DNA from: Citrobacter sp. Res13-Sevr-PEB04-36
GTDB taxonomy: Bacteria > Pseudomonadota > Gammaproteobacteria > Enterobacterales > Enterobacteriaceae
Direction: 5' to 3'
NCBI RefSeq assembly: GCF_015672735.1
Contig: NZ_JADABY010000003.1
Coordinates: forward strand, 39,834-103,833
DNA length: 64,000 nucleotides
The notes beneath the pieces are model-generated. The model made no database searches. It was not told where the DNA came from and saw only the letters and a program-made list of their open reading frames with translations. Made by a program: the position numbers and the translations under genes. Below, piece after piece: positions 20,760-30,367 of the stretch; position 1 is the first letter of the stretch; every line of letters starts with the position of its first letter.

Positions 20760-21536
20760 TTATTTCAGCGATCCTTTAAGGAACTGCTGTAAACGTGGAC
20801 TTTGCGGATTACCAAAGACCTGCTCCGGATTACCTTCTTCTTCAATTTTCCCCTGGTGCAGGAAAATCACGTGCGTGGAGACATGACGAGCAAATCCCAT
20901 TTCGTGGGTGACGACCACCATGGTTTTTCCCTCTTCGGCCAGCTGTTGCATAATGCGCAACACTTCCCCCACCAGCTCAGGGTCAAGTGCTGACGTCGGT
21001 TCATCAAACAGCAGGACCTCTGGTTCCATTGCCAACGCGCGCGCAATGGAGACTCGCTGCTGCTGACCACCGGACAAATGCACCGGATATTTACCCTGAG
21101 CGCGTTCATCAATCCCCACTTTAGCCAGATATTTCACCGCACGCTCGCGGGCTTCCTGCTTGTTCAGCCCTAATACCTGAATCGGCGCTTCCATGACGTT
21201 TTCCAGCACCGTCATGTGGCTCCACAGATTAAAGTGTTGAAAGACCATGGTCAGGCGCGTACGCAGCAGGCGCAGCTGATTTTTGTCCGCCACCTTAAGC
21301 TTACCATCCTTGTCACGGACCAGGCCAATGTTCTGACCGCTGACCACAATCGACCCGGCGCTCGGTTTTTCAAGAAAGTTAATACAGCGCAGAAAAGTAC
21401 TTTTGCCAGAGCCTGACGAGCCGATAATACTGATCACATCGCCCGCATTGGCCTGCAGCGATACCCCTTTCAGCACTTCATGTTCGCCGTAGTGCTTGTG
21501 TAAATCGATAACGTTTAATTTATTCTCAGACATCAT
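20760..21536 (-). CDS. hisP: Histidine / basic amino acid ABC importer ATPase HisP
   Basis: 258-residue ATPase that powers the HisQM permease. Walker [10 protein letters not shown] at 39-47, Q-loop VFQHFNLW, signature LSGGQQQR, Walker B LLFDEP and the switch His of VVVTHEM are all present. Nearly identical in length and sequence to the Salmonella protein. Last gene of hisJQMP, 4 bp from hisM. Confidence 0.98.
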   Translation of the reverse strand: MMSENKLNVIDLHKHYGEHEVLKGVSLQANAGDVISIIGSSGSGKSTFLRCINFLEKPSAGSIVVSGQNIGLVRDKDGKLKVADKNQLRLLRTRLTMVFQHFNLWSHMTVLENVMEAPIQVLGLNKQEARERAVKYLAKVGIDERAQGKYPVHLSGGQQQRVSIARALAMEPEVLLFDEPTSALDPELVGEVLRIMQQLAEEGKTMVVVTHEMGFARHVSTHVIFLHQGKIEEEGNPEQVFGNPQSPRLQQFLKGSLK

Positions 21537-21540
21537 GTTC

Positions 21541-22254
21541 TCAGTGCGTCGAAGGTTTTACATGCTGCAACCAGCGTTTTTCCGCTTTACGGAACAGACT
21601 GATCAGGACATACGAAATCATCAAATACAGCACGGCGGCAATACCGAAGGCGGTAAACGGCTGGTAGGTCGCCGAGTTGATATCACGGGCAATTTTCAAC
21701 AAATCCGGCACCGTGGCCGTAAAGGCCAGCGCCGTAGAGTGCAGCATTAAAATAACCTCATTGCTGTACGCAGGCAGCGCAATACGCAATGCGGAGGGCA
21801 AAATAATGCAGCGATACATCTTAAATGAAGAAAAACCGTAAGCGCGCGCGGCTTCAATCTCACCGTGAGGCACCGAACGAATCGCCCCGGCAAAGATCTC
21901 GGTGGTATAGGCGCAGGTATTCAGCGTTAATGCCAGCACGGTGCAATTCAGCCCGCTGCGGAAAAATGCGTTGAGGAGATCCGTCCCTTTCACAATCTCC
22001 AGCGTGTACATCCCGGAATAAAACACCAGTAGCTGAACGTAAAGCGGCGTGCCACGGAAAATATAGGTAAATAGCCAGATGGGGAACTGGATAAATTTAT
22101 TGCTGGATACGCGACCAATCGCCAGAAACAGCGCCAGAATGCCGCCCATCACTACGGATGAGATCAGCAACCACAGGGTGATCGCTACGCCGGTAAAGCG
22201 ATAACCGTCGGTCCACAGCAGGGATTTCCAGTACTCCTGAATAATCTCAATCAC
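21541..22254 (-). CDS. hisM: Histidine/lysine/arginine/ornithine ABC permease HisM
   Basis: 237-residue inner-membrane permease with about five membrane spans and the EAA loop [23 protein letters not shown] that docks on HisP. Forms a heterodimer with HisQ and accepts substrates from both HisJ and ArgT. Its start overlaps the hisQ stop by 4 bp. Confidence 0.97.
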   Translation of the reverse strand: MIEIIQEYWKSLLWTDGYRFTGVAITLWLLISSVVMGGILALFLAIGRVSSNKFIQFPIWLFTYIFRGTPLYVQLLVFYSGMYTLEIVKGTDLLNAFFRSGLNCTVLALTLNTCAYTTEIFAGAIRSVPHGEIEAARAYGFSSFKMYRCIILPSALRIALPAYSNEVILMLHSTALAFTATVPDLLKIARDINSATYQPFTAFGIAAVLYLMISYVLISLFRKAEKRWLQHVKPSTH

Positions 22255-22937
22255 AGGTCAGCCCTCTTCACACCCACGGAGTAGCGGCGCTCAAGGTACA
22301 GCAGCACACCATTAGACACGGTGGTAAACACCAGATAGATGACCCCGCACACCACGGCAAAATAGAACGGCTCCCAGGTACTCTTCCCGGCAAGCTGCGT
22401 CGCTTTCACCACGTCTTCCAGTCCGAGCAGCGAAACCAGTGCCGTCGCCTTCAAAATGACCTGCCAGTTATTGCCAATCCCCGGCAGCGCGTAGCGCATC
22501 ATCGCCGGGAACATAATCCGGCGAAAAATCTGCGAAGAGGTAAACCCAAACGCCGTCGCCGCTTCAATATGGCCTTTGGGAACCGCCATAAACGCGCCAC
22601 GGAACGTTTCGGTAAAATAGGCCCCATAGATAAAACCGAGCGTGATAATCCCCGCCACCATCGGATCAATATCAATCTGGCTGATACCGACCGCGTCAGT
22701 GACAGCGTTAAGAGCAATTTGTAATCCGTAGAAAATAAGCAACATTAAGACGAGATCGGGTACCCCGCGAATCAACGTCGTGTACCCTTCGAAAATCAGC
22801 GCCATTGCCCGGCTTTGCGAAAGCTTAGCTCCCGCGCCGACAAGGCCTATCAGAACCGCCAGTACCACTGAACTGAGAGCCAGCTCAAGCGTCACGATTG
22901 CGCCCTGTAAAATAACACCTGAAAAGCCATACAACAT
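22251..22937 (-). CDS. hisQ: Histidine/lysine/arginine/ornithine ABC permease HisQ
   Basis: 228-residue permease partner of HisM with the EAA motif GHIEAATAFGFTSSQIFRRIMFP. Five hydrophobic spans. Separated from hisJ by about 186 bp holding a REP pair, the classical arrangement where binding protein is made in excess over permease. Confidence 0.97.
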   Translation of the reverse strand: MLYGFSGVILQGAIVTLELALSSVVLAVLIGLVGAGAKLSQSRAMALIFEGYTTLIRGVPDLVLMLLIFYGLQIALNAVTDAVGISQIDIDPMVAGIITLGFIYGAYFTETFRGAFMAVPKGHIEAATAFGFTSSQIFRRIMFPAMMRYALPGIGNNWQVILKATALVSLLGLEDVVKATQLAGKSTWEPFYFAVVCGVIYLVFTTVSNGVLLYLERRYSVGVKRADL

Positions 22938-23000
22938 GCTGCCTGTCCCGTCGTGTGTGGTGAAGTAAGAAGCCTCTTTTGATTTCAGACAAACTGTTAA

Positions 23001-23074
23001 ATGCCGGATGGCGGCGTTGCCTTATCCGGCCTACAAAATCGCTGTAGGCCTGATAAGCGCAGCGCCATCAGGCA
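23001..23074. repeat. BIME between hisJ and hisQ
   Basis: Two REP units in opposite orientation (ATGCCGGATGGCGGCG ... TATCCGGCCTACA and TGTAGGCCTGATAAGCG ... GCGCCATCAGGCAT). This is the same intercistronic place where REP sequences were recognised early in the Salmonella his transport operon; the hairpin protects upstream hisJ mRNA from 3' exonucleases. Confidence 0.9.
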
Positions 23075-23123
23075 TAAATTCAACACGTCAAAAATCTACG
23101 GGCTTTATCAGCACCAGCGGTAA

Positions 23124-23906
23124 TTAACCGCCATAAACATCAAAATCAAAGTACTTCTTCGCCAGCTTCTCGTAAGTCCCGTCAGCGCGCATTTCTGCGA
23201 ACGCTTTATTCAGTGCTTCGCGCAGTTCATTATCTTCTTTGCGCAGCCCCATACCGGTACCCACTCCGAACAATTTCTCGTCTTTCACAGACGGGCCGCC
23301 GAATTTGTAATCTTTGCCTACCGGCTGCTTCAGGAAACCTTCGCTGGCCGCGACTTCATCCTGGAACGCAGCGTCAATACGCCCGGCCGTCAGGTCAGAA
23401 TAGATATTGTCCTGCCCCTGGTAGGAGACAATTTCAATACCTTTCGGCGCCCAGTGTTCGTTGCCGAACGTTTCCTGCGTGGTGCCTTGCAGCACACCGA
23501 CACGTTTACCTTTCAGCGACTCAATGGTTGGCTGGATAGCAGAATCTTTCGCAACCACCAGACGAGAGTCTGCTGCATAAAGCTTGTCGGTAAAGGCAAT
23601 TTCCTGCTGACGTTTTTCAGTGATTGAAAGCGAAGACATAATGGCGTCAATTTTCTTCGCTTTTAACGAAGGGATCAGCGCATCCAGCGGGTTTTCAACA
23701 AAGGTACATTGTGTATTAATGCGTTTACAGAGTTCTTTCGCCAGATCGATGTCAAAACCTACCAATTCACCCTGTGCATTTTTCGATTCAAACGGGGCAT
23801 AAGTGGGATCGGTGCCGATACGCACTTTTTGCGGAATAGCGGCAAATGCTGCGGTAGCACTGGAGAAAGCCAGAACCAGAGAAAGAGATAACACCAGTTT
23901 TTTCAT
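23124..23906 (-). CDS. hisJ: Periplasmic histidine-binding protein HisJ
   Basis: 260-residue solute-binding protein that delivers histidine to HisQMP. Signal peptide [22 protein letters not shown] (1-22), then the mature type-II binding fold with [10 protein letters not shown] at the ligand pocket and the conserved [10 protein letters not shown] hinge/ligand segment. Start at MKK behind TTGAGGATAG, four codons inside the longest frame. Paralogue of the adjacent ArgT. Confidence 0.97.
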   Translation of the reverse strand: MKKLVLSLSLVLAFSSATAAFAAIPQKVRIGTDPTYAPFESKNAQGELVGFDIDLAKELCKRINTQCTFVENPLDALIPSLKAKKIDAIMSSLSITEKRQQEIAFTDKLYAADSRLVVAKDSAIQPTIESLKGKRVGVLQGTTQETFGNEHWAPKGIEIVSYQGQDNIYSDLTAGRIDAAFQDEVAASEGFLKQPVGKDYKFGGPSVKDEKLFGVGTGMGLRKEDNELREALNKAFAEMRADGTYEKLAKKYFDFDVYGG

Positions 23907-24103
23907 AACTATCCTCAACAGACTGTCTTTTATAGGGGATCTTTACAGGACCAGGTGCAGTTATCGTGCCATTAATCAGGCCGACAAGGCAAAGCATTCT
24001 ACCCTGTCAGCGGTATTTTTTTGCATGAAAAGCGCTTAAGTATGCAATCATGCTCATTATGTCAGCGATAAAAGCACCAAAACAGTGCGCTGCTTACATC
24101 ATG

Positions 24104-24129
24104 CACCGTAATCGTTCCCCGTTACGGTG
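24104..24129. other. Stem-loop in argT-hisJ spacer
   Basis: Perfect 8-bp inverted repeat CACCGTAA/TTACGGTG with a 10-nt loop 24 bp after the argT stop, without a T run. Likely an argT mRNA 3' stabiliser or weak terminator. A GCAC-N7-GTGC sequence (24074-24088), resembling an NtrC half-site pair, lies between it and hisJ. Confidence 0.5.
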
Positions 24130-24152
24130 TAATCGATTCCCATATTGGCGTA

Positions 24153-24935
24153 TCAGTCGCCGTAGACATTAAAGGTAAAGTACTTTTTCGCCATTTTGTC
24201 GTAGGTACCATCCTGACGCAGTTCGCCGAGCGCTTTATCAAAGGCCGCTTTCAGCTCTGCGTCATCTTTGCGTAAGCCAATCCCGGTTCCGTCACCAAAG
24301 TACTTTTTGTCTTTTACCGAAGGACCCGCAAAATCGTAGTCCTTACCCGCAGGCTGTTTCAGGAACCCTTCGCTGGCCGCAACTTCATCCTGCAACGCGG
24401 CATCCAGACGTCCTGCCGTCAGGTCAGAATAGATAAGATCCTGGTTCGCATAGGCCACCACATCTACGCCTTTGCTGCGCCAGGTATCATTAGCATAGGC
24501 CTCCTGAGTTGAGCCTTGCAGTACGCCAACATGTTTTCCCTTCAGCGAATCAAGGGTCGGTTGGATCGGGGACCCCTTCGCAGCAATCAGACGTGAGTCT
24601 GCGGCGTAAAGTTTGTCTGAGAACGCGATTTCTTGCTGGCGCTTTTCGGTAATAGACAGCGAGGAGATAATGGCATCGATTTTCTTCGCTTTCAGAGAGG
24701 GGATCAGCGCATCAAAGTCACTGGCAACCCAGGTACATTTGATCTGCATACGCTTACACATCTCATTACCGAGATCGATATCAAACCCGATAAAATCACC
24801 CTTAGCATCTTTAGAGGAAAAAGGGGCGTAGGTGGTATCTGTACCAATACGAACTGTCTGCGGAAGTGCTGCGTAGCTGGCCGCGGTGGCGGAAAGTCCT
24901 ACCAGCAAAGACAAAGCAAGTACCGTCTTCTTCAT
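24153..24935 (-). CDS. argT: Periplasmic lysine/arginine/ornithine-binding protein ArgT
   Basis: 260-residue LAO-binding protein sharing the HisQMP permease. Signal peptide [22 protein letters not shown] (1-22); [22 protein letters not shown] lines the ligand pocket. About 70% identical by eye to HisJ in the neighbouring gene, a tandem duplication with diverged specificity. A sigma-54 type promoter sequence lies about 70 bp upstream. Confidence 0.97.
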   Translation of the reverse strand: MKKTVLALSLLVGLSATAASYAALPQTVRIGTDTTYAPFSSKDAKGDFIGFDIDLGNEMCKRMQIKCTWVASDFDALIPSLKAKKIDAIISSLSITEKRQQEIAFSDKLYAADSRLIAAKGSPIQPTLDSLKGKHVGVLQGSTQEAYANDTWRSKGVDVVAYANQDLIYSDLTAGRLDAALQDEVAASEGFLKQPAGKDYDFAGPSVKDKKYFGDGTGIGLRKDDAELKAAFDKALGELRQDGTYDKMAKKYFTFNVYGD

Positions 24936-25002
24936 ACATAACCCTCAAGTGGCATAATTTTATTATGTTTTACGTTGTGTTGTGTGTTTGCAGACTTTTT
25001 CA

Positions 25003-25018
25003 TGCAGGTCTTATGCCA
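25003..25018 (-). promoter_or_regulatory. Sigma-54 promoter of argT
   Basis: On the minus strand TGGCATAAGACCTGCA shows GG and GC separated by exactly 10 bases, the invariant -24/-12 pattern of sigma-54 promoters. argT of Salmonella is known to be nitrogen-regulated through NtrC, which fits. Confidence 0.7.
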
Positions 25019-25222
25019 TTTTCGCGTCGATGAGGATATTCGACGTTAAATATGTTAATAAAACGTTGCAATATTGTCCTGATTTTGAAGATAGCAGGTA
25101 TGACGGTTGAACCGCAGCGTTTCGTTGAGTTTTAACGAATTAAATGTTGAGGATATGATCGCGGTTACAAAATTGCCCTGAAACAGGGCAGCGCATGCAG
25201 ATATGCACGCAGGCGGAGCGGC

Positions 25223-25792
25223 TTATGCCCCCTGCCAGCGGGTAAACAGATCTTGCGGAAGGGAGATATCAAACTGGTCGAGTACGCGATTAACCGTTTG
25301 ATTAATCACATCATCAAGCGTCTGGGGACGATGATAAAACGCCGGAACCGGCGGCATAATTACCGCGCCTATTTCTGCCGCCTGGGTCATCAGTCGCAGA
25401 TGCCCCAGATGTAGCGGTGTTTCACGCACGCACAGCACCAGCGGACGACGCTCTTTCAATACCACGTCAGCCGCCCGGGTCAGCAGCCCATCGGTATAAC
25501 TGTGGACGATACCGGAGAGCGTTTTAATGGAACAAGGAAGAATGACCATCCCTGCCGTCTGGAACGAACCAGATGAAATGCTGGCGGCGATATCACGCGC
25601 GTCGTGATTCACATTGGCTAATGCCTGCACGTCGCGCACGGACAGGTCGGTTTCCAGCGCCAGGGTCTGGCGCGCCGCCGCGCTCATCACCAGATGGGTT
25701 TCCACATCGGCAACGTCACGCAAAACCTGTAACAGCCGCACGCCATAAATTGCCCCGCTGGCGCCAGAAATACCAATGATGAGTCGTTTCAC
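25223..25792 (-). CDS. ubiX: Flavin prenyltransferase UbiX
   Basis: 189-residue enzyme that attaches a dimethylallyl group to FMN, making the prenylated flavin cofactor of UbiD for ubiquinone synthesis. GISGASGAIYG FMN site at the N-terminus, SSGSF and the PCSIKTLSGI and RETPLHLGHLRLM motifs are visible. Start is GTG at 25792 (VKRLIIG, as in E. coli), since the 23 upstream codons have no counterpart. Lies downstream of purF on the same strand. Confidence 0.95.
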   Translation of the reverse strand: MKRLIIGISGASGAIYGVRLLQVLRDVADVETHLVMSAAARQTLALETDLSVRDVQALANVNHDARDIAASISSGSFQTAGMVILPCSIKTLSGIVHSYTDGLLTRAADVVLKERRPLVLCVRETPLHLGHLRLMTQAAEIGAVIMPPVPAFYHRPQTLDDVINQTVNRVLDQFDISLPQDLFTRWQGA

Positions 25793-25889
25793 TGTGAGAG
25801 CCCTTTGTTGTTTCAAGGGCTGACTTTGCAGGATTTTGCGGGGAGTTGCAAGCAAGGGCACCGGTCATGCCCTTGCTTACAGGTGAGCA

Positions 25890-27407
25890 TTACCCTTCGT
25901 TGTGCATCTCGAGATTTTCCGCTTCGTTCTGACGCAAGACCGCTTTGGCGTCGTCATTGCGCAGGGAGTCGAGGAAATCGAGGTACTGCTGGTCAACGTC
26001 TTTAGTGACATACACGCCGTTGAACACTGAGCATTCAAACTGCTGAATATCCGGATTCTCTGCGCGGACGGCTTCGATCAGATCGTTCAGATCCTGGAAG
26101 ATGAGACCGTCAGCGCCGATGATTTGGCGAATCTCATCAACTTCGCGGCCATGAGCAATCAACTCCGTCGCCGTGGGCATATCGATGCCGTAGACGTTCG
26201 GGAAGCGAATTTCCGGTGCAGCTGAAGCCAGATACACTTTCTTCGCCCCGGCTTCACGCGCCATCTCGATAATCTGTTCAGAGGTGGTTCCGCGCACGAT
26301 GGAGTCGTCCACCAGCAGCACGTTCTTATCGCGGAATTCAGCACGGTTGGCATTCAGCTTACGACGCACGGATTTACGACGCAGTTGCTGGCCCGGCATG
26401 ATAAAGGTGCGGCCAACATAGCGGTTTTTCACAAAGCCCTGACGGTACGGTTTGCCAAGAATCCGGGCAATTTCCAGCGCGATATCGCACGAGGTTTCCG
26501 GAATAGGGATCACCACGTCGATGTCCAGATCTTCCCACTCACGAGCAATTTTTTCGCCAAGCTTGGTGCCCATATTTACGCGGGCGCTGTAGACGGAAAT
26601 CTTGTCGATGAAGGAGTCAGGGCGCGCAAAGTAAACGTACTCGAACAGGCACGGGTTGCTGACCGGATTATCCGCACACTGGCGCGTAAACAAGTTGCCT
26701 TTTTCGGTGATGTATACCGCTTCACCAGGTGCGACGTCGCGCAGGAATTCAAAGCCAAGGGTGTCCAGCGCCACGCTTTCGGAGGCCACCATATACTCGG
26801 TACGACCATCACCAATATCGCGTTTGCCCAGCACCAGCGGGCGGATACCGTTCGGATCGCGGAAAGCAACCATACCGTGGCCGATAATCATTGCCACACA
26901 AGCATAGGCGCCACGGATCTGACGGTTCGTCGCGGCGATCGCAGCAAAAATGTTGTCCGCTTCCAGCGGGTAGTGGCGGAAGTTATCCAGCTCACTGGCG
27001 AAAATATTCAGCAGGATTTCTGAATCGGAAGTGGTGTTAATGTGGCGGCGCTTTTCTTCAAACAGCTTTTTACGCAGCTCATGGGCGTTGGTCAGGTTGC
27101 CGTTGTGGGCAAGCGTGATACCGTACGGTGAGTTGACATAAAAAGGTTGAGCTTCGGAGGCGCTGGAGCTGCCAGCCGTTGGGTAACGCACATGACCGAT
27201 GCCCATATTGCCCTGCAAACGCTGCATATGGCGAGCTTCAAAAATATCGCTCACCATTCCATTCGCTTTTCGCAAGCGGAAGCAGTTGTTGGCATCAATG
27301 GTGATGATGCCAGCGGCATCCTGGCCACGATGCTGGAGCACCGTTAACGCGTCATAAATCGACTGGTTTACCGGCATAACACCGGCGATACCGACAATAC
27401 CGCACAT
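25890..27407 (-). CDS. purF: Amidophosphoribosyltransferase
   Basis: First committed enzyme of purine synthesis: PRPP + glutamine to phosphoribosylamine. 505 residues. Class-II glutamine amidotransferase domain with nucleophile Cys2 (MCGIVGIAG; Met removed), then phosphoribosyltransferase domain with the PRPP loop [14 protein letters not shown]. No propeptide, as in the enteric form. Second gene of cvpA-purF, 33 bp after cvpA, under the PurR box at 27986. Confidence 0.98.
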   Translation of the reverse strand: MCGIVGIAGVMPVNQSIYDALTVLQHRGQDAAGIITIDANNCFRLRKANGMVSDIFEARHMQRLQGNMGIGHVRYPTAGSSSASEAQPFYVNSPYGITLAHNGNLTNAHELRKKLFEEKRRHINTTSDSEILLNIFASELDNFRHYPLEADNIFAAIAATNRQIRGAYACVAMIIGHGMVAFRDPNGIRPLVLGKRDIGDGRTEYMVASESVALDTLGFEFLRDVAPGEAVYITEKGNLFTRQCADNPVSNPCLFEYVYFARPDSFIDKISVYSARVNMGTKLGEKIAREWEDLDIDVVIPIPETSCDIALEIARILGKPYRQGFVKNRYVGRTFIMPGQQLRRKSVRRKLNANRAEFRDKNVLLVDDSIVRGTTSEQIIEMAREAGAKKVYLASAAPEIRFPNVYGIDMPTATELIAHGREVDEIRQIIGADGLIFQDLNDLIEAVRAENPDIQQFECSVFNGVYVTKDVDQQYLDFLDSLRNDDAKAVLRQNEAENLEMHNEG

Positions 27408-27440
27408 ACGTCTTTTCCTCGTTCAGCAACGACCCAAAAT

Positions 27441-27929
27441 TTATACTTTGGGCAAGAAACTTGACGAGCTTTGCAGATAGTCAAAGAACCATCTGATGAT
27501 GAAACTGAACTGCGGGATCAGCTGTGACTTACTCCAGTCTTCACTTTTCGACACACCGGTAAACGTATCAAGAAAGAACAGTATGGCGGCGACGATCAAC
27601 GCTCCACGCAGAGCACCGAAGCAGATCCCCAACACCCTGTCGGTACCCGACAGACCTGTTTTCTCCACCAGCTGGCCTATCACAAAGTTAACGATAGCGC
27701 CGACGATAAGTGTCGCGATAAACAGTATCGCGATAGCAATCCCATTTCGAACCAGTTCGTCTTCAAAGCCCGTAAACCAGACAGACAGGTAAGTGTAGTA
27801 ATGGCTGGCGACAAAGAAAGCACAACCCCAAGTCACCAACGATAATGCTTCACGAACAAAGCCACGGATCAGGCTAACCAGACAGGAAAAACCAATCACC
27901 GCGATAATGGCGTAATCAATCCAGACCAT
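27441..27929 (-). CDS. cvpA: Colicin V production protein CvpA
   Basis: 162-residue inner-membrane protein with four hydrophobic spans (about 5-25, 30-50, 60-85, 100-120). Originally found as needed for colicin V export; in enterics linked to envelope stress and bile tolerance. Heads the cvpA-purF-ubiX run. Confidence 0.95.
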   Translation of the reverse strand: MVWIDYAIIAVIGFSCLVSLIRGFVREALSLVTWGCAFFVASHYYTYLSVWFTGFEDELVRNGIAIAILFIATLIVGAIVNFVIGQLVEKTGLSGTDRVLGICFGALRGALIVAAILFFLDTFTGVSKSEDWSKSQLIPQFSFIIRWFFDYLQSSSSFLPKV

Positions 27930-27985
27930 ATGTGTCCCACGATTTTACGCCCTGTCGTCCTGTTCGGGGCGCATTCTAACAGAAA

Positions 27986-28001
27986 AAGAAAACGTTTGCG
28001 T
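27986..28001 (-). promoter_or_regulatory. PurR operator of cvpA-purF
   Basis: Read on the minus strand, ACGCAAACGTTTTCTT matches the 16-bp PurR consensus (ACGCAAACGTTTNCNT) at every fixed position. It lies 57 bp upstream of the cvpA start, as in E. coli, giving hypoxanthine/guanine repression. Confidence 0.93.
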
Positions 28002-28028
28002 AGGGATTTCCTTTCCACGCGTAAATAA

Positions 28029-28061
28029 AAATGGCGCTGAAAAAATCTTCAACGCCATCTA
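28029..28061 (-). terminator. Terminator of dedD
   Basis: Stem ATGGCGTTGAA/TTCAGCGCCAT (one mismatch) with an A/T loop, followed on the minus strand by five T residues. It closes the accD-folC-dedD transcript just before the PurR-controlled cvpA promoter. A degraded REP-like sequence follows at 28083-28142. Confidence 0.75.
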
Positions 28062-28177
28062 ACTTTTTGCCTCTTTGGGCACTGGCGGATAGCGGTAAAA
28101 ACACCTTATCCGGCTGAAATAAGCGTAGCGCTGTAGGCCTAACAAAACGCAAAGCGTCGCGAGCAGGCAATCCTAAC

Positions 28178-28846
28178 TTAGTTCGGGCTGTACCCCATCA
28201 CGACCCCACTCAAGCCGGAGATCTTCTGCAGTTCGCCCAGCGAATTTTTCAGCTTATCTCTGGAAGCGTCAGGTCCAACGAGAATACGGGTTATTTTACC
28301 CTGTACTGGCGTGGACGGTGAAGTAAATACCCGGAAACCTGCACCGCGAAGTTTACCTACAATCTCATTGACCTTGTCCGCATTTTTCAGCGCACCCAGT
28401 TGCACAACATACGCTTTGCCGGTTGGTGCCGGAGCGTCTTCGACAACCGGTTTCGGTGCAGGAGTTGGAGCTGGCGCAGGTGTAGCGACAACAGGTTGCG
28501 GTTGCTGCTTCGGCTTGGGTTTAGGTTGCTCGACCGGCGCAGGAATAGGATCAAGGTCCGCCCCGTTAGCTACCGGCAAGCGCGACGGATCCAACGACGG
28601 CGCTGCGGCATCGCTCGCACGCACCTCCTCTGCAGCACCTTCCGGCGGCTGCGTCGGCAGCGCCTGCGTTGCCGCAGGCATCATATCCGGCTCATCACGA
28701 TCGCCAGGTTTAGGCACCAACGGAATCGCCGCGAACTCATCCTGATAATGTTTTTTCTGCCCGTCAAGCAGCCCGGGAAGCACAATCACCCCGAGCGCAA
28801 CCAGCACAATTGTGCCGACTAATCGATTCTGAAACTTACTCGCCAC
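28178..28846 (-). CDS. dedD: Cell-division protein DedD (SPOR domain)
   Basis: 222-residue bitopic protein: short cytosolic end, one membrane span (about 9-26), a Pro/Ala-rich periplasmic linker with PKPKPKQQPQP repeats, and a C-terminal SPOR domain (about 145-222; KAYVVQLGALKNADKV) that binds denuded septal peptidoglycan. Start overlaps the folC stop by 11 bp, so the genes are translationally coupled. Confidence 0.95.
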   Translation of the reverse strand: MASKFQNRLVGTIVLVALGVIVLPGLLDGQKKHYQDEFAAIPLVPKPGDRDEPDMMPAATQALPTQPPEGAAEEVRASDAAAPSLDPSRLPVANGADLDPIPAPVEQPKPKPKQQPQPVVATPAPAPTPAPKPVVEDAPAPTGKAYVVQLGALKNADKVNEIVGKLRGAGFRVFTSPSTPVQGKITRILVGPDASRDKLKNSLGELQKISGLSGVVMGYSPN

Positions 28847-30104
28847 CGCTTCTCCCCACGTCTATCACTTCCATGACATGTGCGACAGTGTGAAACGATC
28901 CACACACCAACACGGTATCTTCTGGTTTTGCATCTGCCAGCGCCGCAAGCCATGCCTGCGCCACGCTACCATAGGCTTCACCTGTTCCCAGGTGTTCCAG
29001 CAGTTGTTCTGCCGTCGCGCCTCGCGGCCCTTCCAGGGGGGCACAATACCACTCGTTTACCACACTTTTCAGCCAGGCCAACGTACCAGCAATGTCTTTA
29101 TCGTGTAGCATACCGATAACCGCAAGCACGCGCCCGTTTTTCACTAACTTTTTCAGACGCCCGGTCAGATATTCTGCTGCATGAGGATTATGCGCGACAT
29201 CAAAAATAACGCGCGGCGACTCGCTCACAATCTGGAAACGCCCCGGCAAAATGGCTTGCTCAATCCCCTCGCGAATCGCCTGATCGCTAACCTTAAGTCC
29301 GCTGGCCCGTAGCGCAGCCAGCGCGGTAGCGGCGTTAGGCTGCGGCACCTGGGGTAACGGCAGATGCGTCAGCGTACCGTGACTATCCGTAAAGGACCAG
29401 TCGCTTTCCGTCACCGCATAGCGCCAGTCGACGCCACAGCGTTGCAAAATAGACCCGGTCTCTTGTGCTACATCGGCAATGGTGTAAGGCATCTCCGGTT
29501 CACCAACAATGGCCGGTTTTTCGGCACGGAAGATCCCGGCCTTCTCACGACCAATACTTTCGCGATCCGGTCCCAGCCAGTCAGTATGGTCAAGCGCAAT
29601 ACTGCTGACCACAGCGACATCAGCATCAACGATATTGGTAGCATCAAGACGCCCACCCAGGCCGACTTCCAGAATCACAACGTCAAGCTGAGCCTGCTTA
29701 AACAACCACAGCGCCGACAGCGTACCGTATTCAAAATAGGTCAGCGAAATATCACCGCGTGCGGCTTCAATCTCGGCAAACGAGGCGGTATGGGCAGATT
29801 CCGCGAGTTCACGCCCCTGCACGCGAACACGTTCCGTGTAGCGCACCAGATGGGGAGAACTGTATACCCCGACTTTATATCCCGCCACGGTCAGTACAGA
29901 TTCCAGCATACAGCAGGTCGTACCCTTACCGTTGGTCCCCGCCACCGTGAAAACAAACGGTGCGGGTTTCAGCACGCCCAGTTTGCATGCGACCTGACTG
30001 ACGCGCTCAAGGCCGAGATCGATGGTTTTACTGTGCAGGTTTTCCAGATAAGAAAGCCACGACGCCAGGGGCGACGTGGCTTGGGGAATGCGTTTATTGT
30101 CCAT
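28836..30104 (-). CDS. folC: Dihydrofolate synthase / folylpolyglutamate synthase
   Basis: 422-residue bifunctional Mur-ligase-family enzyme adding glutamate to dihydropteroate and to folates. P-loop VAGTNGKGTTC, the LEVGLGGRLDATN omega-loop motif and the FDVAHNPHA segment of the C-terminal domain are present. Downstream of accD with an ERIC-containing spacer, upstream-coupled to dedD. Confidence 0.97.
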   Translation of the reverse strand: MDNKRIPQATSPLASWLSYLENLHSKTIDLGLERVSQVACKLGVLKPAPFVFTVAGTNGKGTTCCMLESVLTVAGYKVGVYSSPHLVRYTERVRVQGRELAESAHTASFAEIEAARGDISLTYFEYGTLSALWLFKQAQLDVVILEVGLGGRLDATNIVDADVAVVSSIALDHTDWLGPDRESIGREKAGIFRAEKPAIVGEPEMPYTIADVAQETGSILQRCGVDWRYAVTESDWSFTDSHGTLTHLPLPQVPQPNAATALAALRASGLKVSDQAIREGIEQAILPGRFQIVSESPRVIFDVAHNPHAAEYLTGRLKKLVKNGRVLAVIGMLHDKDIAGTLAWLKSVVNEWYCAPLEGPRGATAEQLLEHLGTGEAYGSVAQAWLAALADAKPEDTVLVCGSFHTVAHVMEVIDVGRSGGE

Positions 30105-30132
30105 GATGCCTGTAAACTCGTTACGTTAATAA

Positions 30133-30169
30133 AAGCAAAAGGGCAGCGCCAACCGGCCTGCCCTTTTCT
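30133..30169. terminator. Hairpin in accD-folC spacer
   Basis: Inverted repeat AAAGGGCAG/CTGCCCTTT-like (AAAAGGGCAGcgccaaccggCCTGCCCTTTT) directly upstream of folC. It could act as a terminator or attenuator in either direction; A and T runs flank both arms. Confidence 0.6.
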
Positions 30170-30172
30170 ACT

Positions 30173-30352
30173 CATCGTCTTTCACGTTGCAGGCGCGTTG
30201 GCTGTGCTCGCTAACTCGAATCACTTACCTGTGTATGCTCATCGGGATTAATGAGAGACATCCCTGTTCCTCACCGTAGGCCAGTCTACGACTGGTCAAA
30301 TTCGTTCCTGACGATTTTGTCACTCGCTTGCCGTCTTCCTGCAACGCGAAAT
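30173..30352 (-). repeat. ERIC element with about 70-bp internal insertion
   Basis: The accD-folC spacer holds an inverted ERIC. Conserved blocks GCGTTGGCTGTGCTCGC, TCACTTACC and GGGATT (30175-30249) and the far block CACTCGCTTGCCGTCTTCCTGCAA-like end (30320-30352) are separated by roughly 70 bp of unrelated sequence, where the standard element has them adjoining. Longer ERICs with such insertions are known in the family. Confidence 0.8.
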
Positions 30353-30367
30353 CCATAGAGTAAGTTA

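Noticed and set aside
29364..30251. 295-codon open frame on the plus strand
   Set aside because: Runs opposite folC and through the ERIC spacer.
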